From Auriscalpium vulgare (taxonomy: Eukaryota; Basidiomycota; Agaricomycetes; Russulales; Auriscalpiaceae): DNA of 64,000 nucleotides. Position 1 is the first letter of the stretch; the number at the start of each line of letters is the position of its first letter. The notes beneath the pieces were generated by a model that saw nothing but the letters and a program-made list of their open reading frames with translations, was not told where the DNA came from and searched no databases. The stretch lies in NCBI GenBank assembly GCA_019915015.1, contig JAHBBC010000010.1:930001-994000 (forward strand), read 5' to 3'. A program made the translations under genes and the position numbers. Shown piece by piece: positions 1 to 10,252 of the stretch.

Positions 1-55
1 GTGAGTATACATACACAAGTCAGTTACCCTCGCCGCGACTAATCATAAACGGCAG

Positions 56-629
56 GCACTGTGGACGGAGTGAAGTTGTACTCTTCAAATGGTAATCTTG
101 TTTCCGCTCTCGCTGTGGAACATTATGTCACTTATATGCTCGCAGACTTGGCGGACAAGGAGACGCTCATTCATCGCAAACGCGACGCGATTGGGCGTTT
201 CTTGAGCATCCTCAACCCGCTCATCACCATATTCAATCTACCGAAGTCAAGTCTTCACGTTTTCGCCGACGGAGGCGGTCAGCTTATTGCATTCAACCGG
301 AATGGAAGCTTGTTTGTAAATCTCAGGTTTTACGACGCATGGCGTAAGTCTCCATCGACGCCATTTGTGCGTGACGTTGACCTGTTATTGCAGACGATCA
401 AGACGTACAACGCGGGGACAGAAAGAAGGCGTTAATATCGTGGTGAGTATTGTCGCTACGTTGCTCATAGGCTGCTAAGACATCTTCTCTGGACAGGTAC
501 TTCTCGCTCGCACATGAGATTGCTCACAATCTAGTGCAACCGCACAATTCGGAGCATGAATTCTACTTTTCGTCGATCTGCGAGGCATATCTGATGCCAT
601 TAGCGGGCCTCTTGGTGTCTTCATCATGA
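56..629 (+). CDS. C-terminal end of a DUF3684-type (sacsin-like) protein, partial
   Basis: The window opens inside an intron (GTGAGT at 1, CTAAT branch site, acceptor at 55). Exons are 56-343, 394-442 and 497-629. The second and third introns must be removed, because the unspliced frame stops at 433. The spliced protein contains an F-x-N-R-x-G-S-L-F-V-N-L stretch, then HEIAHN followed by PHNSEHEFYF. I recognise this as the C-terminus of the fungal DUF3684 family, large proteins with an HSP90-like ATPase domain near the N-terminus. HExxH is the zinc-ligand pattern of metallopeptidases, so a metal-binding C-terminal domain is a reasonable inference; activity is not shown. The 5' part of the gene lies outside the window. 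Confidence 0.8.
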
Positions 630-800
630 CACCAACGGAGGATGCACTTAGGACAATGACTGGGGAGTTAGATAGAAGGACGGATTTTGTTTACTGGGGC
701 CGTCCGGGCCGCTGCATATCACGCCACGTTGAAGTGCGCAGCTTGTGCCTGACCGTGACCGCAGCCGTTGGCAATGATGGTGACCACTGACTCGTACTAC

Positions 801-807
801 ATATAAA
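801..807 (+). promoter_or_regulatory. TATA-like box of the P450 gene
   Basis: ATATAAA lies 52 bases upstream of the P450 start codon, a usual distance for a fungal TATA box. Confidence 0.5.
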
Positions 808-858
808 CCTAAAGGCAAAGCTCCTCCGAGTCTTTACCCTCATGAGCCTGCATAAATC

Positions 859-3247
859 ATGGCCATCTATGCCATCGCAACAGCCCTTAGCGTGGCCATC
901 GCAGCTCTGATTTGCTTGCCAGCTCTGCGCTCGCGTCTACCCCGCATACCATACTTCTCTTCGCCTCCCCTTCAACATCTACCGGGTCCCCTGTCTAAAC
1001 ACTGGTTCTATGGCAATCTCAAGCAGATTGATGAGGATGAAATGATCGCTATGCCGACGTGGCATGGTTGGCTCAAGACGTACGGCAAGGTCTTCAAAGT
1101 TCATAGCCTCGGCGGGGTACATGATTTGATCTGTTTTTGTGTGCATGCTACCTTCTGACATGATTTTTAATAGGGCGCTATGCTGATTCCGGCGGACACT
1201 CGTGCTGTTGCGCACATACTCTCGCAGGCTACTGATTATCCGAAACCGGAAAGATTGCGCTACATGCTGGGGCGGTTGCTTGGTCACGGTCCGTTTGCCT
1301 CTTCATGTGCACGCGATTTCTCCCTCACTGGTAGACAGGATTGCTGTCAGTTGAAGGTAAGGCGGCAGCCGCTATGATTCTGTGTCTTCCTTACCACTGT
1401 GTACAGGCGATCAGCATAAACGACAGGTAAGTACTTTGAAATAAGATTGCATGGTTTGCTGAGCGCTCTGACTCGCCACAATATTGTAGCGCCGCATCAT
1501 GGTATTGTTATTTGCGATCCTGCAGTTCCTGACTAGATATTCATGTGACCCCAGAATCCCGCGTTCGGTCCAGCGCAGATGCGCGACATCACATCAATAT
1601 TCGTGGAGAAATCCAATGAGGTACGATAGGTATTTGTTTGCCCAGTAAAAATGGTTCACACACGCGCAGTTGCGTGATCGATGGAACGACCTGCTGTCAT
1701 CATCGCAGGCGTCCACTGAAGCATCACAGGCGACCACTGCTGAAGCTGAAGCGTCACAGGCGGCGACTGAAGCATCAGTTTCACCTTCTGAATCTACAGA
1801 TAACGACCCGAGAGTCACGATTGAAGTCCTCGGTTGGCTGAACAAGATGACATTTGACGTTATTGGACTCGCCGGTATGTGTGTGCGAGTCGGCGCCGGC
1901 GCTTCTAACTTGAATGGGCAGGGTTCAACTACGATTTCCACGCTTTGGATACTTCCCTGCCTCCTACTGAGCTTGACCAAGCCTTGCGAACGTTATTCGC
2001 CGTGTTCCATCCGGACGTGAATCTTCTCGTGCTTTTGCAACTTCTCTTTCCCATAACACGCTGGATAGTAAGTGCCGTGAACGAATAATCAGCAACAATT
2101 CTAATCTTTTCTCGTCCATGAAGCCGACACCCCGCGCTCGTCGTATTAATGCTGCTTTAGAGACCATGCGCCGCGCCGGCGCAAAGTTGCTTGAAGCAGG
2201 CAAAGCTATTGAGCGAGAGAAACAGCAGCTGAACGACGAATCCGTGGACGGCAACGGGCGTGACCTGCTGAGTTTGTTGGTGAAAGCAAACATGGCAAGC
2301 GATGCCAGGGAGGGTGCGAGGATGACAGATCCGGAGGTATTAGCTCGTGCGTTCTCTCCAGCTCATCTCATGCCGCCTGACAAACCTCGCGCCGGCACAG
2401 AGATTCCGACCTTCTTGTTTGCAGGCCACGAGACGACTTCTAATGCAGTGACGTGGGCGCTGTATGCGCTAGCAAGACACGTACCCGCGCAAGACTTGCT
2501 CCGCGCATCTCTCCCGCCGCCGCCAGCGGAAAGGGTCACCATGGAGTTCTTGAATGAGCTGGTTCAGCTGGACTGGGTGGTGCGTGAAACGATGAGGCTT
2601 CATCCGCCAGTCCCGGGCACATCCCGGATGGCAACCTGCGCCGATGTGATCCCGACAGCCGAGGAATGGGTCGATGCTCATGGCGTCAGAAGAAGTGGTA
2701 TTCCGTGCGCTCTTCTTCTCCATGGCGAATGCAGCATCCTCTGAACAAACGGTTTCGGGCATTGCAGCGTGGCACCCGGCGACGAGATCATGATACCAAT
2801 TTTCCTCCTCAATCAGTCTCCGGAAATCTGGGGACCGGATGCACTAGAATTCAAGTGCGTGTATGTTTTCTTCGGTCTATGTTCAGGTTGCATGACCTAG
2901 CCGCCTGCAGGCCAGAGCGGTGGAGGGAGATTCCTGAAGCCGCGCGTGCGATTCCCGGCGTCTGGGGCAACAACCTGTCATTTCTGGGGGGACCAAGGGC
3001 ATGCATAGGATATAGTTTCGCAGTCGTAGAGTGAGTGTACTCTGCCTACCGGACGTCTGATGGACGCTGATGTTACAACAGGATGAAGGCACTGCTGTAC
3101 ACGCTGGTCCGGGCATTCCGGTTCACGATGGCGGTGCCCGAGGAGGCCGTCGGTGCAAAGAGTTTTCTTGTATCGAGCCCGCACCTAAGGGAGAAGATGA
3201 AGGATGGGCCGCAGCTGCCGTTGCGGGTGTCTGCCGCGGCACAGTGA
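859..3247 (+). CDS. Cytochrome P450 monooxygenase
   Basis: Thirteen exons: 859-1116, 1174-1288, 1339-1356, 1407-1426, 1490-1501, 1555-1620, 1670-1874, 1922-2067, 2124-2346, 2401-2704, 2768-2854, 2911-3030, 3082-3247, giving 579 residues, normal for a basidiomycete P450. The N-terminus is a membrane anchor (about residues 1-20) followed by a proline-rich hinge. Diagnostic motifs are all present: I-helix AGHETTS (about 362-368), ExxR as E417-R420 (ETMR), PERW, and the heme loop [10 protein letters not shown] with C516 as iron ligand. The product should be an ER-bound heme-thiolate monooxygenase working with P450 reductase; the substrate cannot be read. Odd points are 18-, 20- and 12-base exons in a row, and an Ala/Ser/Thr/Gln-rich insert near residues 170-195. 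Intron 2347-2400 is 54 bases without an in-frame stop, so retaining it would keep the frame. Confidence 0.93.
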
Positions 3248-3427
3248 AGAAAGGACACGTGACGGATGCGACGTGTTTGTTTGTTTGTTTGTTTGTATTC
3301 CAATGGCCATATGACGACTTGGCGGGCACGATGCTCTCTCGTTTGTCTCCTCCGTCCATCATCTACGTCTCCCGCAACGACCTCTACTGCAGTACGCCCG
3401 CACGGCACTCACGATCGTTCAATCATC

Positions 3428-4753
3428 ATGTCGTCCAGCTTCATTCGCACCTCGCTCGTCCTTCTCGCCATCTCTCTCCCTGGCCTCGCCATCCCCGCCG
3501 CCTACCACGTCAACCCTGCCGGTAGGCCGCACGTCGGGATAACCCCCGGAAGGCGTCACAGGCCTTCTAGCACGCCCGCCAAGCGCTCCAGACCTTCGCC
3601 CATCCTGGCGGCTCGCAAGAACTACGTCGCCTCGATCCATCTGCGCTCCACGAAACCAACGAAGGATCCTCTCCCTAGGCGTCCCCGCCCATCTCTTGGG
3701 AGGCGCCAGGCCCCCGCCGACCCCGGTGCGACTGTCATTGTCAACATGATTCCGGTGCAACCGACCACGGAACCGGCGCAGCCAACCACTACCCCGACCG
3801 ACTCGCCCGCCGCCCCTGCGCCCGCTGCATCCACCGCCCCAGCGCCCGCTGCCTCCACCGCCGCGCCTACCACTGCGTCTTCTGATCCACCTGCCGGTCC
3901 CACCACGGTTAGCTCGAACGCGGCGGCATCGGACGTTGTCTTGAACTCTCAGCTGCCGCTCGTGACCCCGGTGCCGTCTCTCTATCCTACGGACGCGGTC
4001 ATGGCCCCTTTCGTGCACCACCCCGAGGTCCCCGACGGCAGCCCTGTTCTTCACAAGAGCAAGGTCGCGGCCATCGCTGCCATCCTGAGCGTCCTTGTCG
4101 GACTCGTCATTCTCATCACTGTCGTCAAGCTCACCAGCAACGCAATCCGCCGCCACAAGCATCCCATCGGAAAGTACACGGAACACTTCGGGAGCGAAGA
4201 CGGTCTCATCCCCAAGGGAGCCATGCGGAACGAGAAGCACGACTTCGTCGTCACCAGCCCCGATGGCTCCGAGACCTCCGTTTCCAGCGACGACGGATCG
4301 CCTTCGCCGCCGCGCTTCGACTCTCGTCGGATCCTCGTATCTGATCCTCCGAAGTTCGAGCTGCCCGCGCCGCCCGTTCCGCCCATCCCTATGCAGTACA
4401 CGCAGCTCCTCTCGCCGACGGCCAACCTGGTCCAGCAGAACCTCGTGCCGAACAGGGCCTCGACTGCCTCGGGCACGCTGACGGTATCCACGACGAGCAC
4501 CGAGCTCTCTTCCGAGGCACGACAGGCGTCGGAGGCCGAGAGCTCTGCGGAGCGCACGCACCGTCGGATGAGGAGTGCCCCCGTGTCGGTGGCGTGGAGC
4601 GTGCGCCAGAGCTCGACGCTCAGCACGGCGGGGGGTGGCGAGGAGGGGTACTGGGACTCTCTGGACGTCTGCGGCAGGCCGGAGAGCACGGTCACGATGC
4701 CTGGGCGCTCTTCGAGGACTAGGAGCATGGACGTTACGACTTCGAAGTGGTGA
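3428..4753 (+). CDS. Single-pass membrane protein with Ser/Thr/Pro-rich ectodomain
   Basis: A 441-residue frame without introns. The start at 3428 is chosen because it puts a good signal peptide (about residues 1-22) at the N-terminus; the frame stays open upstream to 3266 but that part overlaps the P450 3' region. After the signal come a basic stretch, then about 80 residues of TTEPAQPTT and APAASTAP repeats typical of O-mannosylated fungal surface proteins. One hydrophobic helix follows near residues 213-236, then a basic stop-transfer (RRHKHP) and a long Ser/Pro-rich tail. The layout resembles cell-wall sensors or mucin-like proteins in shape only; no catalytic domain is seen and no family is claimed. 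Most other-strand frames here are shadows caused by high GC. Confidence 0.7.
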   Translation: MSSSFIRTSLVLLAISLPGLAIPAAYHVNPAGRPHVGITPGRRHRPSSTPAKRSRPSPILAARKNYVASIHLRSTKPTKDPLPRRPRPSLGRRQAPADPGATVIVNMIPVQPTTEPAQPTTTPTDSPAAPAPAASTAPAPAASTAAPTTASSDPPAGPTTVSSNAAASDVVLNSQLPLVTPVPSLYPTDAVMAPFVHHPEVPDGSPVLHKSKVAAIAAILSVLVGLVILITVVKLTSNAIRRHKHPIGKYTEHFGSEDGLIPKGAMRNEKHDFVVTSPDGSETSVSSDDGSPSPPRFDSRRILVSDPPKFELPAPPVPPIPMQYTQLLSPTANLVQQNLVPNRASTASGTLTVSTTSTELSSEARQASEAESSAERTHRRMRSAPVSVAWSVRQSSTLSTAGGGEEGYWDSLDVCGRPESTVTMPGRSSRTRSMDVTTSKW

Positions 4754-5168
4754 GGATTGGGATCGCGGCGGCTTCGGTTGGTTTCCTTGGATCAATGGAT
4801 GCAGGGTCTAGTGGCGCGTACCGGTTGGACACATGTAACATTACTACGAGTTCAATTCATGAACGTTGTTGAAACATCGAGTTCAACCTCCGAGACGCCT
4901 GCGCGTGCGCCCCATTCAACTTGGGCATGAGGAAATTCTTTGGCTACATTTCGGGGGTAATACAGGAAGAAGTAGGTGGCCGATTGAGATACCGATGCAT
5001 CCATTACAATAGCGAAGGGGTATGGAGCGAAAGCGAGGCCAAGGCGGAGCGAGGTACAGATGCCGAGGATATAAGACACAAAAGAATAACAATAGAGATA
5101 AGGCCGGGTGTGCACTGCGAGAATGGAAGAAACTTGGAACGAAAGGATAGCATGTCAAACGCTACCCA
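4754..5168. other. Convergent intergenic region
   Basis: Lies between the ends of two convergent genes. I see no coding or repeat signal. Confidence 0.4.
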
Positions 5169-5885
5169 TCATACAACAGCGACAGCCCGGATGACCTCTC
5201 GCGAGGGCGCCGACGCGTCGACCATCTCCCAGTCATCGTCTGGCAAGACCACCCAGGAAGAGCTGAGCGGCTTGTCCCCGTCGCTCGGCACATCGCGCTG
5301 GGCAGCGACGATACGCTCTAACTCCTGCGTCGCTGTCAAGATGGAGATGGCGAGGCGGGCCCCCATGTTAAGGATCTTCTTCCCATGTGGTGTGGCGCGC
5401 ATGCAGCCGGCGATGGCAGCGCGATAGAGGTTCTGGTCTGGCTTGGAGCGGGGGAAGGTCGGGCGGGGTGTCGTGGAATGCGGTGTGGGCGCCAGTGGCG
5501 ATGTCGAGCGGGCGCAGGACGGCCGGCTGAGTAGGGGTGCCGGCGGGGGCTTTGCGCGACCGCGGTGGTCTGGGCCGGGCACCGCCATGGTGCGCAGCCG
5601 CTGCACGTTGCCGGGCTGCAGGGAGCGCGGGACGTACGCCTGCGGAGGGGCGTAGGGCACGGGCGGGAACGCGGAGAGCAGGTCGCCGGTGCATGTGGAG
5701 GCGGTGAAGAGCTCGGAGAGGGAGAGGTAGGACTCGGAGCGGCGGAGGGAGGTGGAGGTGCGCGACATGGCTCGGGTTGTGGGTGGGTGTGTGCGGGACG
5801 GGGAGGAGAAGGACGGTTTGCGCTTGCGGACGCCGCGCGGAGGGGGTGGCAGGGACGGAGGGACTAGGGACGCAGCGGTGGACAT
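5169..5885 (-). CDS. Hypothetical protein, Pro/Ser-rich
   Basis: A 238-residue single-exon frame. The N-terminal two thirds are rich in Pro, Ser and Arg and look disordered. The C-terminal part is more ordered (about residues 150-225, LYRAAIAGCMRATPHGKKIL) and ends in an acidic PDDDWEMVD motif, a tail pattern I associate with small basidiomycete proteins of unknown function. It is divergent from the MFS gene that starts at 6587. No enzyme motif, signal peptide or membrane segment is visible. The length and the composition change between the two halves support a real gene. Confidence 0.55.
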   Translation of the reverse strand: MSTAASLVPPSLPPPPRGVRKRKPSFSSPSRTHPPTTRAMSRTSTSLRRSESYLSLSELFTASTCTGDLLSAFPPVPYAPPQAYVPRSLQPGNVQRLRTMAVPGPDHRGRAKPPPAPLLSRPSCARSTSPLAPTPHSTTPRPTFPRSKPDQNLYRAAIAGCMRATPHGKKILNMGARLAISILTATQELERIVAAQRDVPSDGDKPLSSSWVVLPDDDWEMVDASAPSREVIRAVAVV

Positions 5886-6586
5886 GGCGGACAGAAGGAG
5901 GGGAGCTTAAGTAGCTGGGTGGGCCGGTGGAAGACGTTCCTAGGGAACAAAAGGACAGCCCGCGTCGACACAAAGGCTTTAAGCGGGCAGGCTGTGTCAC
6001 GTGATGTGACTCGAAGGAACTGCGCAGGGCGCTGTCGCAGGCTGTGGGTCTCGCCCAGGCAGAGCGTGCTCAGAGGCTGCGCGAAAGGGAAGGAGCGACG
6101 CACTCTGTGTCCACCATCAGGATACGGCCACTGATCAGTTTCAGGTCTGAGAGACATATCCAACGGCCAATCAGACATAGCGTGTGAGGAGATGGCGGCG
6201 TACTACTCAATGTCTCCCATCATGATTCCCTATCATTAATGACCGAGGAGTATGTCCCCTTCGAGGCAGAGATGCGAGCGACACGGTGCGTGCAGAAGCC
6301 GCTCCCTGTCAGCAGCATTGGCACTTGACCAGGAGAGCGACGAGGCCGGAGAGTCCTAGACATCTGTGTTTGATGGCCGTGTTGCGGTGAAGATGATAGG
6401 TGAGTGATGAGTGCGACGTGGGCGGTGTGTGGAAGATGAGCGAAGACGTTCAAGGAAAATTGACCTCGCAGGATGCCGGAGACGTAAGGGAAAAGGAAAT
6501 ATCCCTGAGATACCGAGTTCGATGACTCGGGCCATGGAAAGTCTGTCGGCCTTTGTTCGTTGCGAACAGCGAGCACACCTGCAACG
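5886..6586. other. Divergent intergenic region
   Basis: Holds the promoters of the minus-strand gene ending at 5885 and the MFS gene at 6587. I see no clear TATA box and no repeat. Confidence 0.3.
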
Positions 6587-8412
6587 ATGGAGGCCGTCAA
6601 GAGCACCGACGAGGAGACCCCCCTTCTAAGCGAGCGGCCGCGCCCACAGCCTACACCGCTTCCGCTGACACAGATCCTGGTTCTGCTCCTCCTTCAACTA
6701 TCAGAGCCCATCGTCGCAACATCCATCCTTCCCTACATCAACGAGGTACGTGTCTACCAAGCCATCATCGAATCTCGTATTGATCTGGCCGTGATATCGT
6801 CAAGCTCATCGCTGGGCTCGACATCACCGGTGGAGATCAGCGCAAGGTCGGCTACTATGCTGGGTTGATTGTGCGTGCGTCCATCTCTCTCATCTGCGGC
6901 ACTACTAATCAATGCTGTATTGCAGGAATCACTATACTTCGCTGCGGAGGCGCTCACAGTTTTGCAATGGAGTCGGTTGTCCGATCACGTTGGCCGCAAG
7001 CCCGTCCTCCTCTCTGGCATTGCAGCAATGACCCTTTCTATCCTCGGCTTTGGTCTCTCCCGCACATTCTGGTCCCTGGTCATCTGGTACGTTCTGCTTG
7101 CTTGATCGTGAGAGTCCTATCCCGACCTTCTGTCTACGCAGGCGGTGCCTTAACGGCGCTCTCAACGGGAACATCGGCGTCATGAAGAGCATGATGGCAG
7201 AACTGACCGATGAGACCAATATGGCGCAAGGTTTTGCCCTGTTGCCTGTGACGTGGGCTCTCGGTGTAACAATTGGGTATGATGCGCCCTGTGTCCTTGA
7301 TGCGCTTCCCAACTCACAATTCGATGTCAGACCCTTCATCGGCGGTGTCCTCTCACGACCACACGATCGGTTCCCACCAATTTTTGGGAATGAGTTCTGG
7401 GTACGATATCCGTACTTCTTGCCCTGTGCTGTTGCAGCTGGTTTGTCGGTCGTAAGCTGGTTTGTTGCTGCTGTATTCTTGAAAGAGGTACGTCGCCATC
7501 CATTCAGCGCGAGTCTTGCCCAGCACCAACAAGACACCACAGACAGTGCACGTATCTCCGGGACGCCCAGACCCTCCTCGACCCGCACCCACCAGGACCG
7601 CGACAGAAGACCTTATCCATGTTGCGGAAGGCGCAGCTTTGGAGCACGAGATACCCGCTCAGGGCCCACCACCCAAGGCAGATGCCGCCCCGCTGCCGTT
7701 GTCACGGCTTCTCACGCGCCCTGTCGTGCTTTCCATCTCTAACTACGCCGCGCTCGCGCTCCTGGACATCGCCCTCGCCGCCCTACTACCTCTCTTTCTC
7801 TCGACCCCCGTAGCCCTCGGTGGACTTGGGCTTGCTCCTGCGGCCATCGGCCTCTGCTTGGGGACATATGGTGTCCTGAACGGCTTTGCGCAATTTTTTT
7901 TCTTTGCCAAGGCCGTCAACAAATTGGGGGCGCAGCGTGTCTTCGTCATTGCGATGTCGGTCTTCGTTTTGATATTCGCGATATTTCCCGTCGCAAATGC
8001 GGTGGCTCGCAACTCCTCCGAGACGTCGATTGCTCCCTACGCCATCATCTTCGTCCAATTGTCGCTCTTTGTGATCATGGATGCCGCTTATGGTCAGTCT
8101 ATGGACACGGCATGTCTCACTGATGACGCTGACTTCCGTTGCTTTTGCTCAGGCGCGATATTCATGTACATCTCGACTGCTGCACCGAACAAGCGGTCCT
8201 TAGGTGCCACGAATGGCATTGCGCAGACCGTGACTTCTGTGCAGCGAGCCATTGGCCCCGCGCTGTCGACGTCCCTGTTTGCGTTTTCGTTGGAGAACAA
8301 CGTGATGGGAGGTCACTTCGTCTACGTTGTGTTGATCTTGATGTCCATTTTGGCGGTGGGCCTCGCAACGCGGCTTCCCCGTGATACGTGGAAGGTAAAG
8401 GAGGAGGACTAG
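6587..8412 (+). CDS. Major facilitator superfamily transporter (DHA1-like)
   Basis: Exons 6587-6745, 6805-6870, 6926-7086, 7142-7276, 7331-7487, 7534-8092, 8153-8412; 498 residues, right for a 12-helix MFS carrier. The cytosolic N-terminus ends in EETPLLS, a dileucine-like sorting signal. The MFS loop-2 signature SDHVGRKPV is at about residues 94-102, and the GFALLP-x4-GVTIGPFIGG segment matches motif C of proton antiporters. A long charged loop at about 225-265 separates the two halves. The YINELI...DITGGDQRKVGYYAGLIES region is typical of the fungal YCR023C/ZIFL-like branch of drug:H+ antiporters. It probably exports a small solute at the plasma or vacuolar membrane; the substrate is not predictable. 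The frame is intact. Confidence 0.88.
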
Positions 8413-10170
8413 AGGCATCGCGGTGTCAAGTTATATCCTAATAGATCTTCAGAATGACAGCGCGCGGCGGCATGAACTTCTGACGAATCTCAAAACTCAA
8501 GCGAATGACCTGATAATTGCGGTATGTCGCTCTTATCAATCTCTGCGTGAACATCAAGAGGAGCACGACGTAGATCGGAATGAATCGTAGCCCTACTGTG
8601 ACTTGACTATCGGAGGAGGTCGGGCGCACGTGGCCGGCCGCTCGGCGCCGCCGCCGCTGCCAGCGCAGGCTTACTCTCTAACCACGACCTCGCTTTGCGC
8701 AATGCCGCTCGCTTGCCGACGTTTTTTGGCGCATGTGCTCGCGCTATTCTCGTACATGGCTATTTTTCGGGTGCCCAAGAATAGGTCTTGGAACGAGAGC
8801 ACCCGGACTCCGGAAAATCCCCCTCCTCTTCCGTTGCATGCAGATGCTAGCTGTCAACTCCTCCAAGTTATATCTCTCTGTTCAACACGGTGCTCGCGCC
8901 CTTGCCAGTTGGTATCGTACACTTCATGTCTTGGGCCTCCCAGTGCTACGTCCCTGTGCGGACTCAGACGTGTCCCGAAACAACGAGGGTCTTTCCGGGT
9001 CCTGATCTCTCCATTCATTATCGTTTCTGCTCGCTCATGGAAGTCGTTTCTGACAAAAACCACGATACTCTCGCGTCTAGCCGGATCTATCAAGGTTTGC
9101 TCGCTCGGATGCGGTCGTTTCTCCCAGCAGGTCTCCCGAAGGCGGCCGACGGGCAGCTGCTGAGGCACCCTGGGCAGCGTGCGACGGATGGCGCACTGTC
9201 ACTTTACATCGGCGACGTACGGGAGTTCACTCTCACTGTCTCTGTTCCGACCATTACCGGGACGCCCGCCGCTCTCTCGTCTCTCTGCCAGCAGGTCTCC
9301 GTCCTGAGCCGACTCTCAAAGGGTGTGGGCCTTACTCGTGCACATGTGAAGCCCTAGCGGCTAATGCTCGCCTCGACATGTGGAGCTCGTTTTTGTTCTA
9401 AACCTTCCGGGCCAACTGGCTGACGTTTCAGGGCCTTCGGCGCCCAAATAGCTCTCCTCGTGTTCGCACCGAAGTACTTCGCCCGGCCCTGTTACATGGA
9501 CGAGGATATCTTTTGCAAGGTTTGCAGGCGAGTCTCAGCTGACTGGCCAGGTTGTAACCAGCAGCTGACGCGCAGTATTGACACGCCATTGCCCCTGCCT
9601 GCATGCACTACTGTTATGGGCGGTGTCCCTTGAAAAACGGCCTCCGGTGTCGAGAGTAAAGGCACCAGAAACGGCGATGCTGGACGGCCAGCCGTATCTC
9701 ATGGACGCTAAATATATCACAGAGCGTCTTTTTCCAATTTTGCAACTCCTTCGCGATTGCCGTCGGCATGCTGGGGCGCCTGAACACGATTGGAACTGGT
9801 CGACCACAACAACGGGCCGTTCTGTCTTCTCGTTTGCGCGGAGTATTCTCACAGGCCAGCCAATCACCCTCATCTCCGGCCTTCCCTGTCTACGAATGGC
9901 GAGTGCCGACTGTAATCCGGGAGCCGCAGCGGGGATTGCTTGACGTCACCGCCATCGTTGCACCTGCTCATCGCGTTCTTCCGTCGCTTCCGTTTATTCC
10001 GCTCGCGGGCTTGACGCTGGCACCATAACAGCATCACTAGCAAGCTTTCTTGCGTCCGGGTCACCTGCTATCGGAAGAGAACGGGGTCTCCAATCTCAGC
10101 ATGGCTCCTGTGGCGTATTCGAGTGAGGTTACGACTTCGTCTGTCCAGGACGTTGGCTGTATTTTCTGGG
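8413..10170. other. Long region without a recognisable gene
   Basis: Frames of 100-190 codons exist on both strands (for example 8603-9163 and 8890-9357) but their compositions look non-coding and no family motif appears in them. Similar short phrases containing CAGCAGGTCTCC occur near 9125 and 9290. It may be degenerated coding DNA; I could not identify a parent. Confidence 0.3.
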
Positions 10171-10173
10171 GCG

Positions 10174-10180
10174 TATAAAA
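10174..10180 (+). promoter_or_regulatory. TATA box of the oxalate decarboxylase gene
   Basis: TATAAAA lies 73 bases upstream of the start codon at 10253, followed by a pyrimidine-rich leader. Confidence 0.65.
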
Positions 10181-10252
10181 GGGTGCTTTGGTCTGCCGAA
10201 AAAGTCCTCAGGTCCTTCCGCCTCTTGCATCTTTCTCCTCTACTTTCAAGCC

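Noticed and set aside
3419..4795. 458-codon minus-strand frame
   Set aside because: It is antisense to the membrane-protein gene, Arg/Gly-rich and without motifs; a GC-driven shadow.
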